The position numbers and the translations under genes are program-made. The notes under the pieces were generated by a model that worked only from the letters and a program-made list of their open reading frames with translations, was not told the DNA's origin and made no database searches. Positions 1 to 11,746 of a stretch of 64,000 nucleotides of DNA are shown piece after piece; within the stretch, counting starts at the first letter, position 1; each line of letters opens with the position of its first letter. Source of the DNA: Ailanthus altissimus (Eukaryota; Streptophyta; Magnoliopsida; Sapindales; Simaroubaceae). Location of the stretch: contig OX327699.1 of NCBI GenBank assembly GCA_946807835.1, forward strand, positions 64,501 through 128,500, read 5' to 3'.

Positions 1-230
1 GGTATATATACAAGATGGAACAATATGCCCTATAATATTCTTAGATGCCATCACGTATTCTATGAAATATTCTTTTCCTAATTAGGGCTTGACCCGATTC
101 TTCACCCATGTTAGCGGGTCTTCTAGAAGTTCTGGTCCATGATCCATTTCAGCAGCCCTTAAGGCCTCTAAGAGGCTTTGTTGCACACAAAGTATTCGAG
201 AAAATGCTTGAGAACACTTGGGGCGTGACA
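1..230 (-). mobile_element. Chromovirus 3' LTR (partial, cut by window edge)
   Basis: On the minus strand this begins TGTCACGCCCC, a common start of plant Ty3/gypsy LTRs, at position 230. It aligns along its length with 3018-3268. The purine-rich tract expected just before a 3' LTR lies immediately next to it on the minus strand (about 231-245, GGTAGAGGAGAA). The other end lies beyond position 1, so the target duplication cannot be checked. Confidence 0.8.
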
Positions 231-740
231 TTCTCCTCTACCAAATTCACACGACGCCCTCGTCGCATTTTCATTGGAAACTGCACACCTCGTTCTTCAA
301 TCTGACATTGTGCGCCTCATGTTTCCGACGTGTACTAATATTGGGTACCCTTTCCACTTGACAAAGTACTCACGCCTTGGATGTGGATTTTTCTTCTGCA
401 CTGTCCATCCATTGCGGATGAGTTTCACCCATTTTTCGTCCCATGTGAAAATCCCTAAAGGTCCCTATTTCTGCTCCATGTCTTCCATACCGCCTTGGTA
501 TAGCTTTAAACAGCTCTCGGGAGACACCGGATGCAGCTGCTGTCTCGAAGGTATCCCCACCTTATGTGAGATGTTGCCAACCTTTTTAACAACAGGAAAT
601 GGCCTCTCATCCCTACGATCAAGGCCCTTATGAAGTGAGTGTGCTGTCTTATGTTGTGATGGGAGTATTGTCTCTATCACCAAGTCCCCTGCACGATGTT
701 TAACTTGTCGTTGCTTGTCTCTAACCTACTTCTTGTGCTG
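231..740 (-). pseudogene. Chromovirus integrase C-terminus and chromodomain remnant
   Basis: Reading the minus strand from about 740, the sequence resembles the C-terminal tail of a Ty3/gypsy integrase: a GDLV-like motif, then a block ending RRDERPFPVVKKVGNISHKV, then a degenerate HPV...LK-Y motif (about 465-683). Around 310-430 a chromodomain-like stretch follows, with the core REYFVKWKGYP. A chromodomain at the integrase end defines the chromovirus clade. Stops interrupt the reading frame. The polypurine tract and 3' LTR follow directly, so this is the 3' end of the element. Reverse transcriptase, RNase H and the integrase core are missing upstream. Confidence 0.75.
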
Positions 741-839
741 AAAGCGCACATTATGTAACGCCTCGAGTTGCTAAGCGACACCCACACTCAAAAACTCATT
801 GAACTGCCCTGAACCTCAGTTAATCCCGATTAAGGTATC

Positions 840-1640
840 TACACTGTAGTTGGAAGCGTAAACCCTAGCTTCAACTATTTTTCATACTTGGTATCACCCT
901 GATATGGCTGCACCTGTGGTATGTCAGTTGGCACGACCCCCTTGTGCTCTTCGAGCACTTTCGCAACCCCCGTTGGTAGCTCACCCCCGCCCCTTGTCGC
1001 CTTATCATCCATCCCCCTCATTGTGGCTGGATGTGCTTCTCTTTACGCTCAGCAACTCCCATTAGTTGAATGGCGGAAAAGATTTTAGTATTGGCTTTCG
1101 GTTAGGATTGCCCACTCTTAGGCTTATTTACCATCGGTTGTAAGGCCCTCTTTTTATGATTCACACGTAATCGTGTCGAGGGAGCGGCGTCACGTCGTAC
1201 TGCCTCAAGAACTCTATACCTAACACCACATCGAAATCATCAAGAGGTGTTACATAGAAATTTACCACGCTATGCCATTTACTTAGATGGATATCGACCT
1301 CTCAAAGCACCCTATCCAGTGGCTTGGCCGCAGCATTTACCGATTTGAGGAATCCCTCCACTTTCTCCACATAAAGTCCCAAGCACTTCGCTTCTGCACG
1401 CGTGATAAAGTTGTACGTTGCGCCTATATCTATCAGCACTTAAGTCTTTATTCAATTGATATAGGCTTCAACATGCATAAGCGTCTTTCCTGTTGGCACA
1501 CTGGCACTCCGCTTGGCTTTCATTGTATTGAGGAGCTGCAAACACCTCATTTGATCCTGCTCGCAAGCCTCGTGCGCTGTAACCATTGCATTGAGAGCAT
1601 TTTTCTTCGGATAGTCCTTGACCCAGTGATGCCCATCTCA
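840..1640 (-). pseudogene. Chromovirus zinc knuckle, protease and start of RT
   Basis: The minus strand shows a damaged zinc knuckle near 1600-1640 (DGHHWVKDYP, with cysteines lost). An aspartic protease follows, with active-site motif DIGATYNF near 1408-1430 (family form D-S/T-G-A-T-H-N-F) and a later VLGIEFLRQYD block near 1210-1240. A block resembling the start of reverse transcriptase (KVLEEHKGVVPTDIPQ) lies near 910-980. Several in-frame stops are present. The homology stops near 840, and the next recognisable sequence is the integrase tail, so most of pol has been deleted. Confidence 0.72.
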
Positions 1641-2797
1641 AAGGAAGTAGTTTGTCTTCGGTCCATTACCTCTATGGCCGTTGCGCTTCTGCTTTTCCCA
1701 TTTAGGCGGCTTACTTTTCTCCTCCTCATCCTCCGAATGCTGAAATTTCTTAGCGCCCCCACCTTTGCTATGATTGGGTCTCGAATACTTGGACTTTCCT
1801 GAGTCACCCTTGCGGTAATCTATGAGCGTTTCTGCCAAAATCAGAGCGTCGAATATTCTGGTCACCCTGCGCCGGTTTAACTTATTGTACACCCATGTTT
1901 GCAACTCGTCCAAGAAATTGAACAGTAAGTTTTCCTCGCTCATATTAGGAATCTGAAGCATTAACAAGGAGTATTCATCGACGTACTCGCTGATGGATTT
2001 GGTTTGTTTCAATTTCTTTAACCTTTTTCGAGCATCATGCGCCACATTCTCCAGATAGAATTGGCGCTTCAGCTCCCGTTGCAATTCTACCTATGTGTTG
2101 ATTGTACAGGTGCCCTTGCATATTTTCTCTCTTTTCCTGCGCTACCATAGAATTGCATGATCTGAAAGATATAAGGTTACGGTATTTACCTTGTCTTCAT
2201 CCCGTACGCCCATGGCATCAAAGTATCTTTCCATCAGCCAAAAGTAGTTATCGAGCTCCTTGGCGTTCCGCTTGCCGCTGAACTCCTTTGATTTAGGAGC
2301 CTCAACTCTTGGTGCCCCTTGAGCATCAACAGACCTATTCGCCACTGCTCGCTTGCACAACACCACGTCCTCCTTGACAGCGTCAAACTTTTTACGCAAC
2401 TCCTCCACTTGGGCTTTAACTCTGTCCATGGTAGCGTATACATTCTCTTGAAAACCTTGACCCAATCACGCTGCCGATCAGCATAACTCTCGATGGATGT
2501 GTCGATGAAGGAGCACAGCTAGTCCCCTTGAGTGTTGAGTCCCACCTCGAGCTTCTCTACTTGCTGCACCAACTCCCTAAGACAATCTGTCGCCTTTCCC
2601 ACAGTGCCAACAAGCATTTTCAACATGTTCTTGAACTCATGACCTGGAACGACAGACTTGTTGCGAGGTACACTTTTGTGCCTATTTGCTTTGGAGTCTC
2701 TACCCCTCTCTCCAGGCAAATCCGGCGACGTTGCATATTTTCCCATCTTCCTTGAACTTGCTTTGATATTAAATGTCACAAACCTTTCGAGAATCAT
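1638..2797 (-). pseudogene. Chromovirus gag (broken)
   Basis: Three minus-strand open segments (2797-2519, 2465-2142 and 2084-1638) together match a Ty3/gypsy gag. The middle segment has a coiled-coil-like N-terminus followed by FSGKRNAKELDNYFWLMERY, the start of the retrotransposon gag domain. The third continues it (ISEYVDEYSLLMLQIPNMSE...) and ends in a basic, lysine-rich tail before the zinc knuckle. The frame is interrupted between segments, so no full Gag can be made. It lies just inside the 5' LTR, as expected. Confidence 0.8.
2758..2773 (-). other. Primer-binding site of the chromovirus (decayed)
   Basis: Immediately inside the 5' LTR, the minus strand reads TTTAATATCAAAGCAA. This resembles the initiator tRNA-Met primer site TGGTATCAGAGC with G-to-A changes. 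Its position next to the LTR end supports the call. Confidence 0.6.
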
Positions 2798-3268
2798 GCG
2801 GCTTAGACGCGTTGCGTGCTAAGCAATTGAGAAAATCACACAAAGAAGAGAAGAAACACGTACACTAACTATTTGAAATAATACTCTCTATATTACTGAA
2901 GAGAAATATAAACTATGAGATTTGTATTGTATTGGATGCTTTGTACAACTGAAGGTCTCCCATTTATATACTATTAGCCTTATACAATCGACAACTAAGA
3001 TCTAAACAATTTAACGGTGTATATACAAGGTGAAATAATATGCTTTAAAATATTTTTAAATGTCATTATATATTTTATAAAATATTTTTTTTTAATTAAG
3101 GTTAACAATCTTAATAAATCGCAAGCTTGATCCGGTTCTTCGCCCATATCAATAAGTCTTCTAAAAATTTTGGCTCACAATCCATTTCAACTGTCCTTAA
3201 AACTTTTAAGAGACTTTATTGAACTCCAAATATTCAAAAAATTATTTAAAAATATTTAAAGCATGACA
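2774..3268 (-). mobile_element. Chromovirus 5' LTR
   Basis: About 495 bp. On the minus strand it starts TGTCATGC at 3268 and ends ...TGACA at 2774, next to the primer site. The 3018-3268 part aligns with 1-230. Most differences are C-to-T or G-to-A, so the terminal half is strongly AT-shifted. A 24-base stretch near 3103-3126 is absent from the other LTR. Confidence 0.8.
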
Positions 3269-3280
3269 TTAAGTATATAC

Positions 3281-4403
3281 TTAAATATCCATTGTCTCCA
3301 AATTAAAACGGTTGTCAGTGTTATCTATCAATACGGAAAGGGACTCGTCATCCTCTTGCATTACTGTACCTATTATTAAGAAAACGAAAATAACGAACGG
3401 AAGTAATAAGAACATGAAATTTAGTGACGTTGAAAAATCATGCTAAAGATAGAAAAAAGAAATGTACCTAATTTAATAGATACATCCGCAGTAGGGTTTG
3501 ACTCATTGAAGACTTTTAAACGGAATGCAAAAATCAGTGTAAATTGAACCGAAGCTTATAGAAATTCCAAGTTAAAATCATAGATATATGTATAGGACTC
3601 AAAGCCTAGAATTAAATTAGCAAACTGCCTGACCACAAGTGGCACATGTTATCTTGATAAACCAACTCAATCATATTCACAGTCACACAGACAACACACA
3701 AATTAATATCAAAAGTTAAGACAACAAAATGCAAGAACCTGATAGCGGTCTCCATGTCTTGCATGGATGATGTCCCTCAAGCCCACTTTAGACTCATTGC
3801 ACCTGGAGCAAAAAGCATCCCTCATCTGTTTTACAAGCAACATGCAAAGAACTGAGCACAGATCAAGAGACAATATAGAATATTGAACTCAATTCCTAAA
3901 ATTTAAAAAAAAAAAAAGAGATAAAAAAGAGTGACTTGCATCCACTCTGAATCATCAGGTTCCTTTGTTTCAGTCCACTCCTCTGTTAGGCCCTCCTGAA
4001 AATAATGTAATCAGTTAAAACAAATCTCCACGTTTTTGCTAAGGCAAACCACAAAATTTATTACAAAGCTAATTATGTCACAAGTTGGTAGTATGTGTAA
4101 GGTTGGTCACAAGTGAAAACTACCAAATGTGCATCTAATGATCCTTGGTTACTTGTTGCCTACAATATATGGCACATGGCTGCACATGCAACTAATGATC
4201 CATTGTGGTTAGTACAAAAACATGAGTTACGTCCGCCCACCTAACTTAAGATAGGGCACTTACTCCTAAATGCAGAAAAAAATAAATCCAAAATTACCAG
4301 CCACAATAAAAAAAAAGGTACCTTTAACTCATTAGGTGACATGTTCAATATCTTAGAAGGTCCCAACTCCTTATTTAGTAGACCGTGCCAGCAATGCACT
4401 ATT
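3281..4403 (-). pseudogene. TFIIS-like gene, 3' exons only (partial or relic)
   Basis: Four minus-strand exon-like blocks join in frame. 4403-4322 encodes a block ending PSKILNMSPNELK, like the end of the TFIIS central domain. 3995-3936 encodes EGLTEEWTETKEPDDSEWMQ. 3825-3739 encodes a zinc-ribbon half with CSRC and GLRDIIHARHGDRYQ. 3354-3281 encodes a short tail with LSVLID and the stop. A tiny CATC piece (about 3640-3658) would supply the second cysteine pair. Splice sites are plausible for some introns but weak around the CATC piece (GT-CA donors). Plant TFIIS-like zinc-ribbon proteins carry these motifs. No upstream exons were recognised; a GGTTCGGTT-type repeat lies just beyond. It could be a living small gene, but a 5'-truncated relic is more likely. 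Confidence 0.55.
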
Positions 4404-4529
4404 CTGCCAAGAATGCAATAAAAAAAAAAAAACATAAGAGAATGATTTAATTTAAAATAAATGCCCTTAACACTACTTGACAAACACAACAAATAGTAAA
4501 AAAAATTATAAGACACATTTACAATAAAG

Positions 4530-4760
4530 GGAGAATTTGGAACAAATTTGACTGAACTGACCGAACTGAATAGAGCAAATTCAGTTAGGTTTGTATGTCG
4601 ATTCACTGTTGATTTATTTTTTTTAAACTAACCGATTCAGTTCTATTTTAATTTGGTTTGGTTCAAACAAATGATCGATTCAGGATTAATTCCGCTCTAT
4701 TAGTTCAGCTCATCTCTGATTTTAGATTAAACCAAACCACACCTTATTTTATTCGGACCT
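4530..4760. repeat. Degenerate GGTTCGGTT-type dispersed repeat
   Basis: Forms of TTCGGTT/AACCGAA and TTCAGTT/AACTGAA alternate on both strands. The composition matches the candidate MITE at 12201-12523 and a weaker relative near 8762-8960. No clear terminal repeats remain. Confidence 0.4.
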
Positions 4761-5770
4761 ACTTTTCTAGACAAAAGCTAAAGAAAAAAGTCAAGACAAA
4801 ATGCAAAGGAAGAACACAAAACGAAAAACTTTCAAAGAATACTTTAGAAATATAAAATTTGTAATTGTTTTCTATATTTTTATTTTTAAGTTACAATAAG
4901 AAGACAAATGTAAATCTATTTAAACGTACTTATTTTACGTATGGATTTAATTTGCTACAAACACCTTACAATTACAAATTCGTGAAGTTAGAATTGACAG
5001 GAAGTGAAGTTCATAAACAATCTCTTTGGGAGTGGGTAAATAAAGATTTGGATTCTGTTTATTTAATTAGTTAATGTCTTCAAAAAATTAAAATACACTA
5101 ATAACTAACAATAAGCTAAATTCATATCTGAGATCCAAAATAAAAAAAATTAATTTAAAAAATGCTTAATTTTTTACCTGCCACTAATTCATTTTAAGTC
5201 CAAGAATTGCTAAATTCATCCTTTAATTTCAATGCCAGCCTTTTATATATCTAGACTGGGCCCAAACTCAACGATTTATTAGTTTCTTACCAATGAGGGA
5301 TATCCAGCCCAAGCATTTATTGGGCTTTGCTTGTCTGTTCTGACTTCTGGCCTAAGAAGAATGATAAAATTAAAAAAATATAATAATAATAATAATATAA
5401 ATCTATTTAAACACACATATTATACATGTTAAATTTATTTTGCCACAAACACCTTACTACTAAAAGTTTTAAAAATTAGAATTAAAATGATGTAAATTTC
5501 ATAAACAATCTCGAGAAATCAGGTAAGACTTTTATCTAACTGATTTGTTTTTGAATGAGAATCTAACTGAATTTTAATAAAATATAATGGTTTTAAATTT
5601 ACGAATTTCTTGAGATGAAAGACGTGAACATTAAAATAATTTGTCAGTAATTTTCTCTGATCTAATTAATAATAAAATTTTATATTTATTCTAAAAGAAA
5701 TTGGTGTTTTTTTTTAAGAATACAAGTATTATATTTTTAAATCGAACTATTGGGTCATAAGGCAAAAGGC

Positions 5771-5882
5771 AGAGGGTGTTAAGATGTTGATCATAAATTA
5801 CGACAATTGAAGTGTTGGCAATAATTATTGGGTAATAAGAGTAGTTGGCAAGAGGGTGTTAAGATGTTGATTATGAATTACG
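5771..5882. repeat. 80-bp-period direct repeat
   Basis: The segment AGAGGGTGTTAAGATGTTGA followed by TAAATTACGA-like bases occurs twice, about 80 bp apart, with few changes. It looks like a small tandem duplication in noncoding DNA. Confidence 0.7.
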
Positions 5883-8800
5883 AATTAAATTGAATATACA
5901 CAAACAATAAAGCATATGAAATTAAAGGATAGAGGAAAATTTGATATTATAGTATCTACTTTTGTTGAAGTCACCATCTTTTGATTTCAAGACTTTAGAA
6001 AATAGAAAGAAAGAAAAAAAGCTGGCATGTGCTGTTGCATGTGGGTTTTTTTTTCTTTTTCATTTTTTAAAGGTCTGTTGCATGTGGGTTTGATGCTACA
6101 AACAAAACCAAAAAAGCCAGGTCCCTATTTAACTTTTATGGATTCCCATTCCAGTTTTATCCATAAAAAAAAAATATTCATTTTCATTTTGTATTATTAT
6201 TTTGTCTATGAAAATTGAGATGCTTTTCATTTCTCTATTTCTATCCACCACAATCATACACTTGAAGCAAATATAGATAAAGTTAAATATTAAAAAAAAG
6301 TAATTTTGGGAAAAGTTTGGTAAAATATTAAAAAAAAATTAAAAAGGGTAATTAGATTGATTTTTTTAAAAGACAAAAATGGTAACCGAGAAAATTAATT
6401 AATTATTTCAAAAAAATTAAAAATCCAATGAATAATCAAAATCAAGATAAAACAAAAATGATAACTCCCTTTTAAAATTTTTTTTAAAAAAGAGGTAAGC
6501 CTTCCAAAATATATATGATTCCAGCATATTCAAACAAGCATAAGCATGTTGTGTGAATAATCCAGCTAAATTCAACCCTTAGTTTTGTTTTCTAATGAAT
6601 ATTGTTTATATTATGCCCTCTTCCCACAAAACGGGACCACTCAACAATTAACCTATAATAATAATGTGGTTGTTAGTTTTGAAGTTTTTCAGAAAAGATT
6701 CTTAGGCTTAGCTATTATATTATAGGGAAGTTTCATTTTTGTCTATAAAAAAAAAAGTTTCATTTTTCAAATTACTAATTCAATAACTCTAATTATAACT
6801 GAATTTTAAGTTTACTATATGAACTTGCAAGTTTAATATAGATATAAAATGTTAAAAAGTTTAATATTTCATATTAGAAACCCAATTAGCCGCTTCGTTA
6901 CATTTTTTTTAAAATTTATTTTTATATTTGTATAAATATTTCGATAATAAAAAGTTAGCATTTTATTTATTCATTTATTTTAATAGAGGTTTTAAGTTTA
7001 AATTTCCATTTTTTATGTCAAAAACAAAAAAAAATTCTATTTTTTAAAAAGAAGATCGATGAAAAATATATTTTGTTATATATTTTGCAAAATTTATTTT
7101 TAACAACAGAAACATTTGTTTTTTAAAAATTATAACCAAGACACTGAAAATAATAAAAAAAAATTCAGCCATCTTGAAAAGTGAAAACATATTTTTTAAA
7201 ATTAACACAAAACATTTTGTCTCAAAAAATTACTTTACTCATTTGTGAAAACAATGCCACATATACTTTTATCTGTTTTGAGTTTTATAAATCAATTTTA
7301 GTAAACACTACTTAACACATTCTCATTTTTACATCAATTGTAAACATCATTTTCTTTTTAAGTAGTAAATTTTGAAAACAACATTTTAAATTCTTTCTTA
7401 ATCACTTATACATAAAGTTGTAATTTTAATGTAAATATTGTAGTTTGTTATTACAAGTCTTTCTAAATGAGAGTAAGAAAATTAAAACCTTCAATTAAAG
7501 CTTCCCAAAATATCACCACTTCTACTAATTGATCATCAACTAAACACATTGGTATTTTTTAATATTTAGAGTTATGGTTTTTTGTTACAAAAATTTAGAT
7601 ATGACATCTACTGTAAATTTTTTTGTTCTTTTTTTTTTTTAATAATCTCAAATAATTACTTTCAAAGATAACTTTTAAAAATTTAGAGAATTCCTTATAA
7701 TTTTTTTTTTTAACTATGTTATATAATTTAACATAGGTAACATATTGAAGAAAAAAGCCATCAATAATTATAAATCCATTACAATATTTTTGCCACTATA
7801 CTAAAAGATAATTTTGAAAAGAGAATCACCAACACACATAATGGGTACTTCATTAAAACAGTCATATTATTTAATTATTTATGTGATTATCTTTAATGAA
7901 CATTATTATTTTTAACGATCTCTCACAATTTGAAATCTTGTATTCAAAAGATCTATCGTTTTAAAATAGTTAGAACAAATTCGTAATATTAATTTGTTTT
8001 TTAAATTCTAAGAAATTTTTAAAAATTTATTGATTTTACTTCCAAACTTATAAAGATAAAGAAGTTGAGACTTATTTTTAAAATTTAAGTCGTATCTTCA
8101 CATAACCCACCATATTAGCACGAGACCCCTACAACTAGTTATGCTACGCTACATCATGGTCTTCCAACAGCACTCCAAATAACTTTAATACACCTAAACA
8201 ATTTTAATATGAAGAAATAGGGCTCTAATTAAAAAGGCAATGAGACGATCATAAATAAGATTCTTTTTCTTTGTAAAACTATAGCTGCTGCCGCTCCTCC
8301 TTTTTAGTGGTCAAAATCTAATCACTAAATTTTTTTAAAAACAATATTTTCAAAAAAGAAAAAAGAAAGAAAATCTTGAAAACAATGTGTGCTCTTTGAC
8401 AAACTTCCCAATACTCTCTGCAGTCTGGACCCCATGCTCTTGAATTTACAGAAATACCCGCCCATGTCCCCAACATTGACTTTTGTGGTTCACTCATTCA
8501 TTTCAATGGGAATTATCAATCAAGTATTACGGGTTTTTGTCAAATTCTTACTAAAATGTTGAATAAAATAAAAACGTTTCCTGCCATTAACTATTTGTTT
8601 ATAACAGTTAACGGAATCAAGTAAAAAAAAAATTAAAAAAAAAACGATTCAATAATTGTATGCAAATTTTAATTATAATTCGGTGGTAAAAATTTCTCAT
8701 ATTCACACCTTTAGATTAAGCATTCAAGTTATTATATCTTCTTTTATTTTTAATTATAATTAAGAGTGGACAAATTTAATTTTAAATGGGTTCAATCCAT

Positions 8801-9689
8801 AGCCAACTCGAAATTAAACAAAACTAAATCGAATAAATTAATTTAAAAAAAATAAAAATCGAAATAAATTTGAAAACGGAACGAAATTGAAATTCTTTGA
8901 ATGGGTTCAGTCCAAAACTGTCATCCCGTATCGTAATGTAACTCACCCAATTGTAATAACAATTCCAAATAAATAAATACATTTTCAAAACAGAAACTTC
9001 AGTACACACTGTAAAGATGACACGCTAGTTCTCCACTTCTCCATGTGACATGTTTTTTGTTTTTTTATAAATTAAAGGATAATTTATATTTATATTTACT
9101 AAAATAACCTTCAGTCACTGAACACGATCATAGGTATTTTTACAAGTCTATTTATGCAAAATATTCTCTCTTTCAAGTAAAATTTTGTCAAACCTCAACG
9201 GCCGCCGAATGGCCTAACCAAAATTGTTCATGCTGGACACAGTACCTGCAGCCTGCTATATTCTTACAACAGAATGTTTACCAGTTCATACATGTATATA
9301 TATATATACTAGATTTGATTAGTTGGGTAACATAGCTCACTGCTCAATGGGCGATGGATACTAGTTAATACTATTAAAACAGTATTGTATATTGTCTAAT
9401 AGTATAGAAGAATGGCTCATTGTCCATCTAATTAGCCCTATATATATATATATATTCAACGGGCATTTAATTAAATAAATTTTATTACTAAAATAGAAAA
9501 AAATTTACACCTTATAAAAGATAATATTAGCAGTAAATATTTTATTCTCAATTCTTTAAAAAGAAATTAAAGGTACTTAGAGAGATTGAGACACTAAAAA
9601 GATAGACTTTATAAAAAAAATTATATAATTACTTCTTTTTAAGGGATTATAAAAATTGTTCTTCTTCAAATTTTACCTCATACCTAATG

Positions 9690-11746
9690 TATCAAAGGGC
9701 TCAATAATTCACAAATCTTGAACTCAAACATTTTAAGAATGTTGCGCTAAAAGCCTATAATAAAGCTTGTTATACAAACACGGGCCTTGGCCCTACCACC
9801 ATTGAGAGACCTGATGTTAAACAAAAGACTATTCTCATAATAACCCCCCACTACTCGACTCCAAAATATCCTTAACGTTAATTGTCTACGACATTAATAA
9901 GTATGACGTTCTTGACATTAATAAATATCTTCAATAGCTTGATTAGAAGATATTTAACCACCATTAATCGAGAACTCAAATTGTCCTTATCCCTAAGAAC
10001 CTCAGAGTGATACAATTTTTCATATAAATACTACTCCAATAATTTTAGGATGAATCAAAAATAGAAAAGTAAAGATATTTTAATTCTAATAGAACTCTAC
10101 AACCTAATACAACAAAACCTATAAAATAGAAGCTAAAACAATCAAACAAGGAATTTTTTTTAGTACAATAAAACTCTAAAAACTCTTCCTACACACAAGA
10201 CCCAATATTCTCTCTTCATTTGCCTCTTACTTGTCTTTTTATATTGACCTATCACTGACTTAAGTATCAAATGGTCATTACTAAAAATAATTTCTGGCAT
10301 GGCTTAACCTTGTTTGTGGTTGCAAGAGACTTTTTGAGTTTAATACTTGTCAAGAGGGATCATCTCAGCTTAGTCATTGTTCTAAAAAAAATATAAACTT
10401 CACTTGTGGACGCAGAATCTCTTAAATTCCAAAGTCAACAACTTAGTGTTTTATATGAAAATAGAATGGAAAACCATGAAAGGTAATCACTCGAAGATAG
10501 ATAAGATGATCACCTAATTTATGACTACTCAAGACAATGAGCAAAATTAACTGCCAACCAAGAATCTTGATAAGAGAATCCAAAATCAATCTTAAAAGAT
10601 ATAGGATGACAAAGTGGGGCACCAAGATTAGACAATCTTTATCTAGCTAACTTAATTGCATACTCAGAGATTAAAGACTCGAGATGAATCAGAAGAAACT
10701 AGGATGTGAAGAAGAATAAGGAGTTAATCTAAAAAGCCCAAACCTAGTGAAATAGAGGAGAGAATTGGTAAAAATTTAAACCGCAACGTACCAACAGAAG
10801 GTCACCTAGTATTATAATAAGAGTGTCCAAGCACGAGAATTTGTAGACGAAGACTTGATCTTGAGGAAAGTATTATTGAGTACCAAAAACTGAGCAGAAT
10901 GATTCTTTGGCCTCAATTAGACTCTTTTGGAAGTTTAGCCTAATCCTAATCCCCTAAAAGTCTCATTGTGGCCACAGACCTCGAGCTCAAATATTTCAAG
11001 ATTACTCTACTTGAAGCCCATAATAAGACTCATCACATGGACACCCTGGGCCTTAGCCCACCATCATTGAAATACCTGATGTTAAACAAATGAATATCCT
11101 CGATGTTAATTGTCATCAACATTAATAAGTATGATATCCTCGACATTAATGAGTATCTTCAGCAATTAGTTCTAGTTGAGTCGATTATTAAAAGCTCTCA
11201 GGGGCAGATGAGAAAATATCTGTCCACCACTGACCAACGACTCAAATTGTCCTCATCTTCAAAAAATCTTATAGTCCTAAGATTTTTCATACAAATATTA
11301 TTCTAATAATCTCTAGATGAGTCCAAAAGAGAAAAAGTAAAGATATGTTTTAATTCTAATAAAACTTGATAGCCTAATACATTAAAGTTTATAAAATTGA
11401 GGCTAAAATAATCAACAAAGGGATTTTTTTAAAGCATGCTAAAATTCTAAAAACTCTTCCTACCTACAAGAACTAAATTCTTTTTTTATTGTCTTGTTAA
11501 TTTCTTGTCTTTTTCTATTGACCCATCATTAATTTAAGCATACGAGAGTCATCACCAAAAATAATTTATGATCATAAATAATTTATGGTGTGGTTAAACT
11601 TTGTTTATGAATGTACGAGACTTTTAAAACTTAATACCCGTCAAGAGAATCATCTCAATTCAATCCTTTGAGAAATCTAGTTACTATTTTCAAGAAATAC
11701 AAACTCAATTCATGAACCCAAAATTTCCTAAATTTTAAGGTTAACA
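9690..11746 (-). mobile_element. Degraded LTR-pair element, TRIM-like
   Basis: Two direct repeats of roughly 750-790 bp (about 9690-10440 and 10960-11746) align throughout, with many substitutions. Shared landmarks include a GGGCCTT(G/A)GCCC core, GATGTTAAACAAA and AAACTCTTCCTAC. Both right ends read (G/T)T(C/A)AACA, so on the minus strand they begin TGTTGAC or TGTTAAC, fitting an LTR start. The roughly 520 bp between them has no recognisable gag or pol. This fits a small non-autonomous retrotransposon, or an element gutted by deletion. Left boundaries are approximate, and no primer site or target duplication was confirmed. Confidence 0.6.

Larger units (their letters stand above)
4404..9660. 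other. Long AT-rich intergenic region
   Basis: No convincing gene was seen on either strand. It is dominated by A/T homopolymer runs and short open frames of low complexity. It contains GGTTCGGTT-type repeats (about 4530-4760 and 8760-8960), a small direct repeat (5771-5882), a second one (TGTTGCATGTGGGTTT near 6032 and 6076) and short TA runs near 9295 and 9439. Confidence 0.6.

Noticed and set aside
10443..10625. 60-codon minus-strand frame inside the TRIM-like element
   Set aside because: Hydrophobic low-complexity translation without any gag or pol motif.
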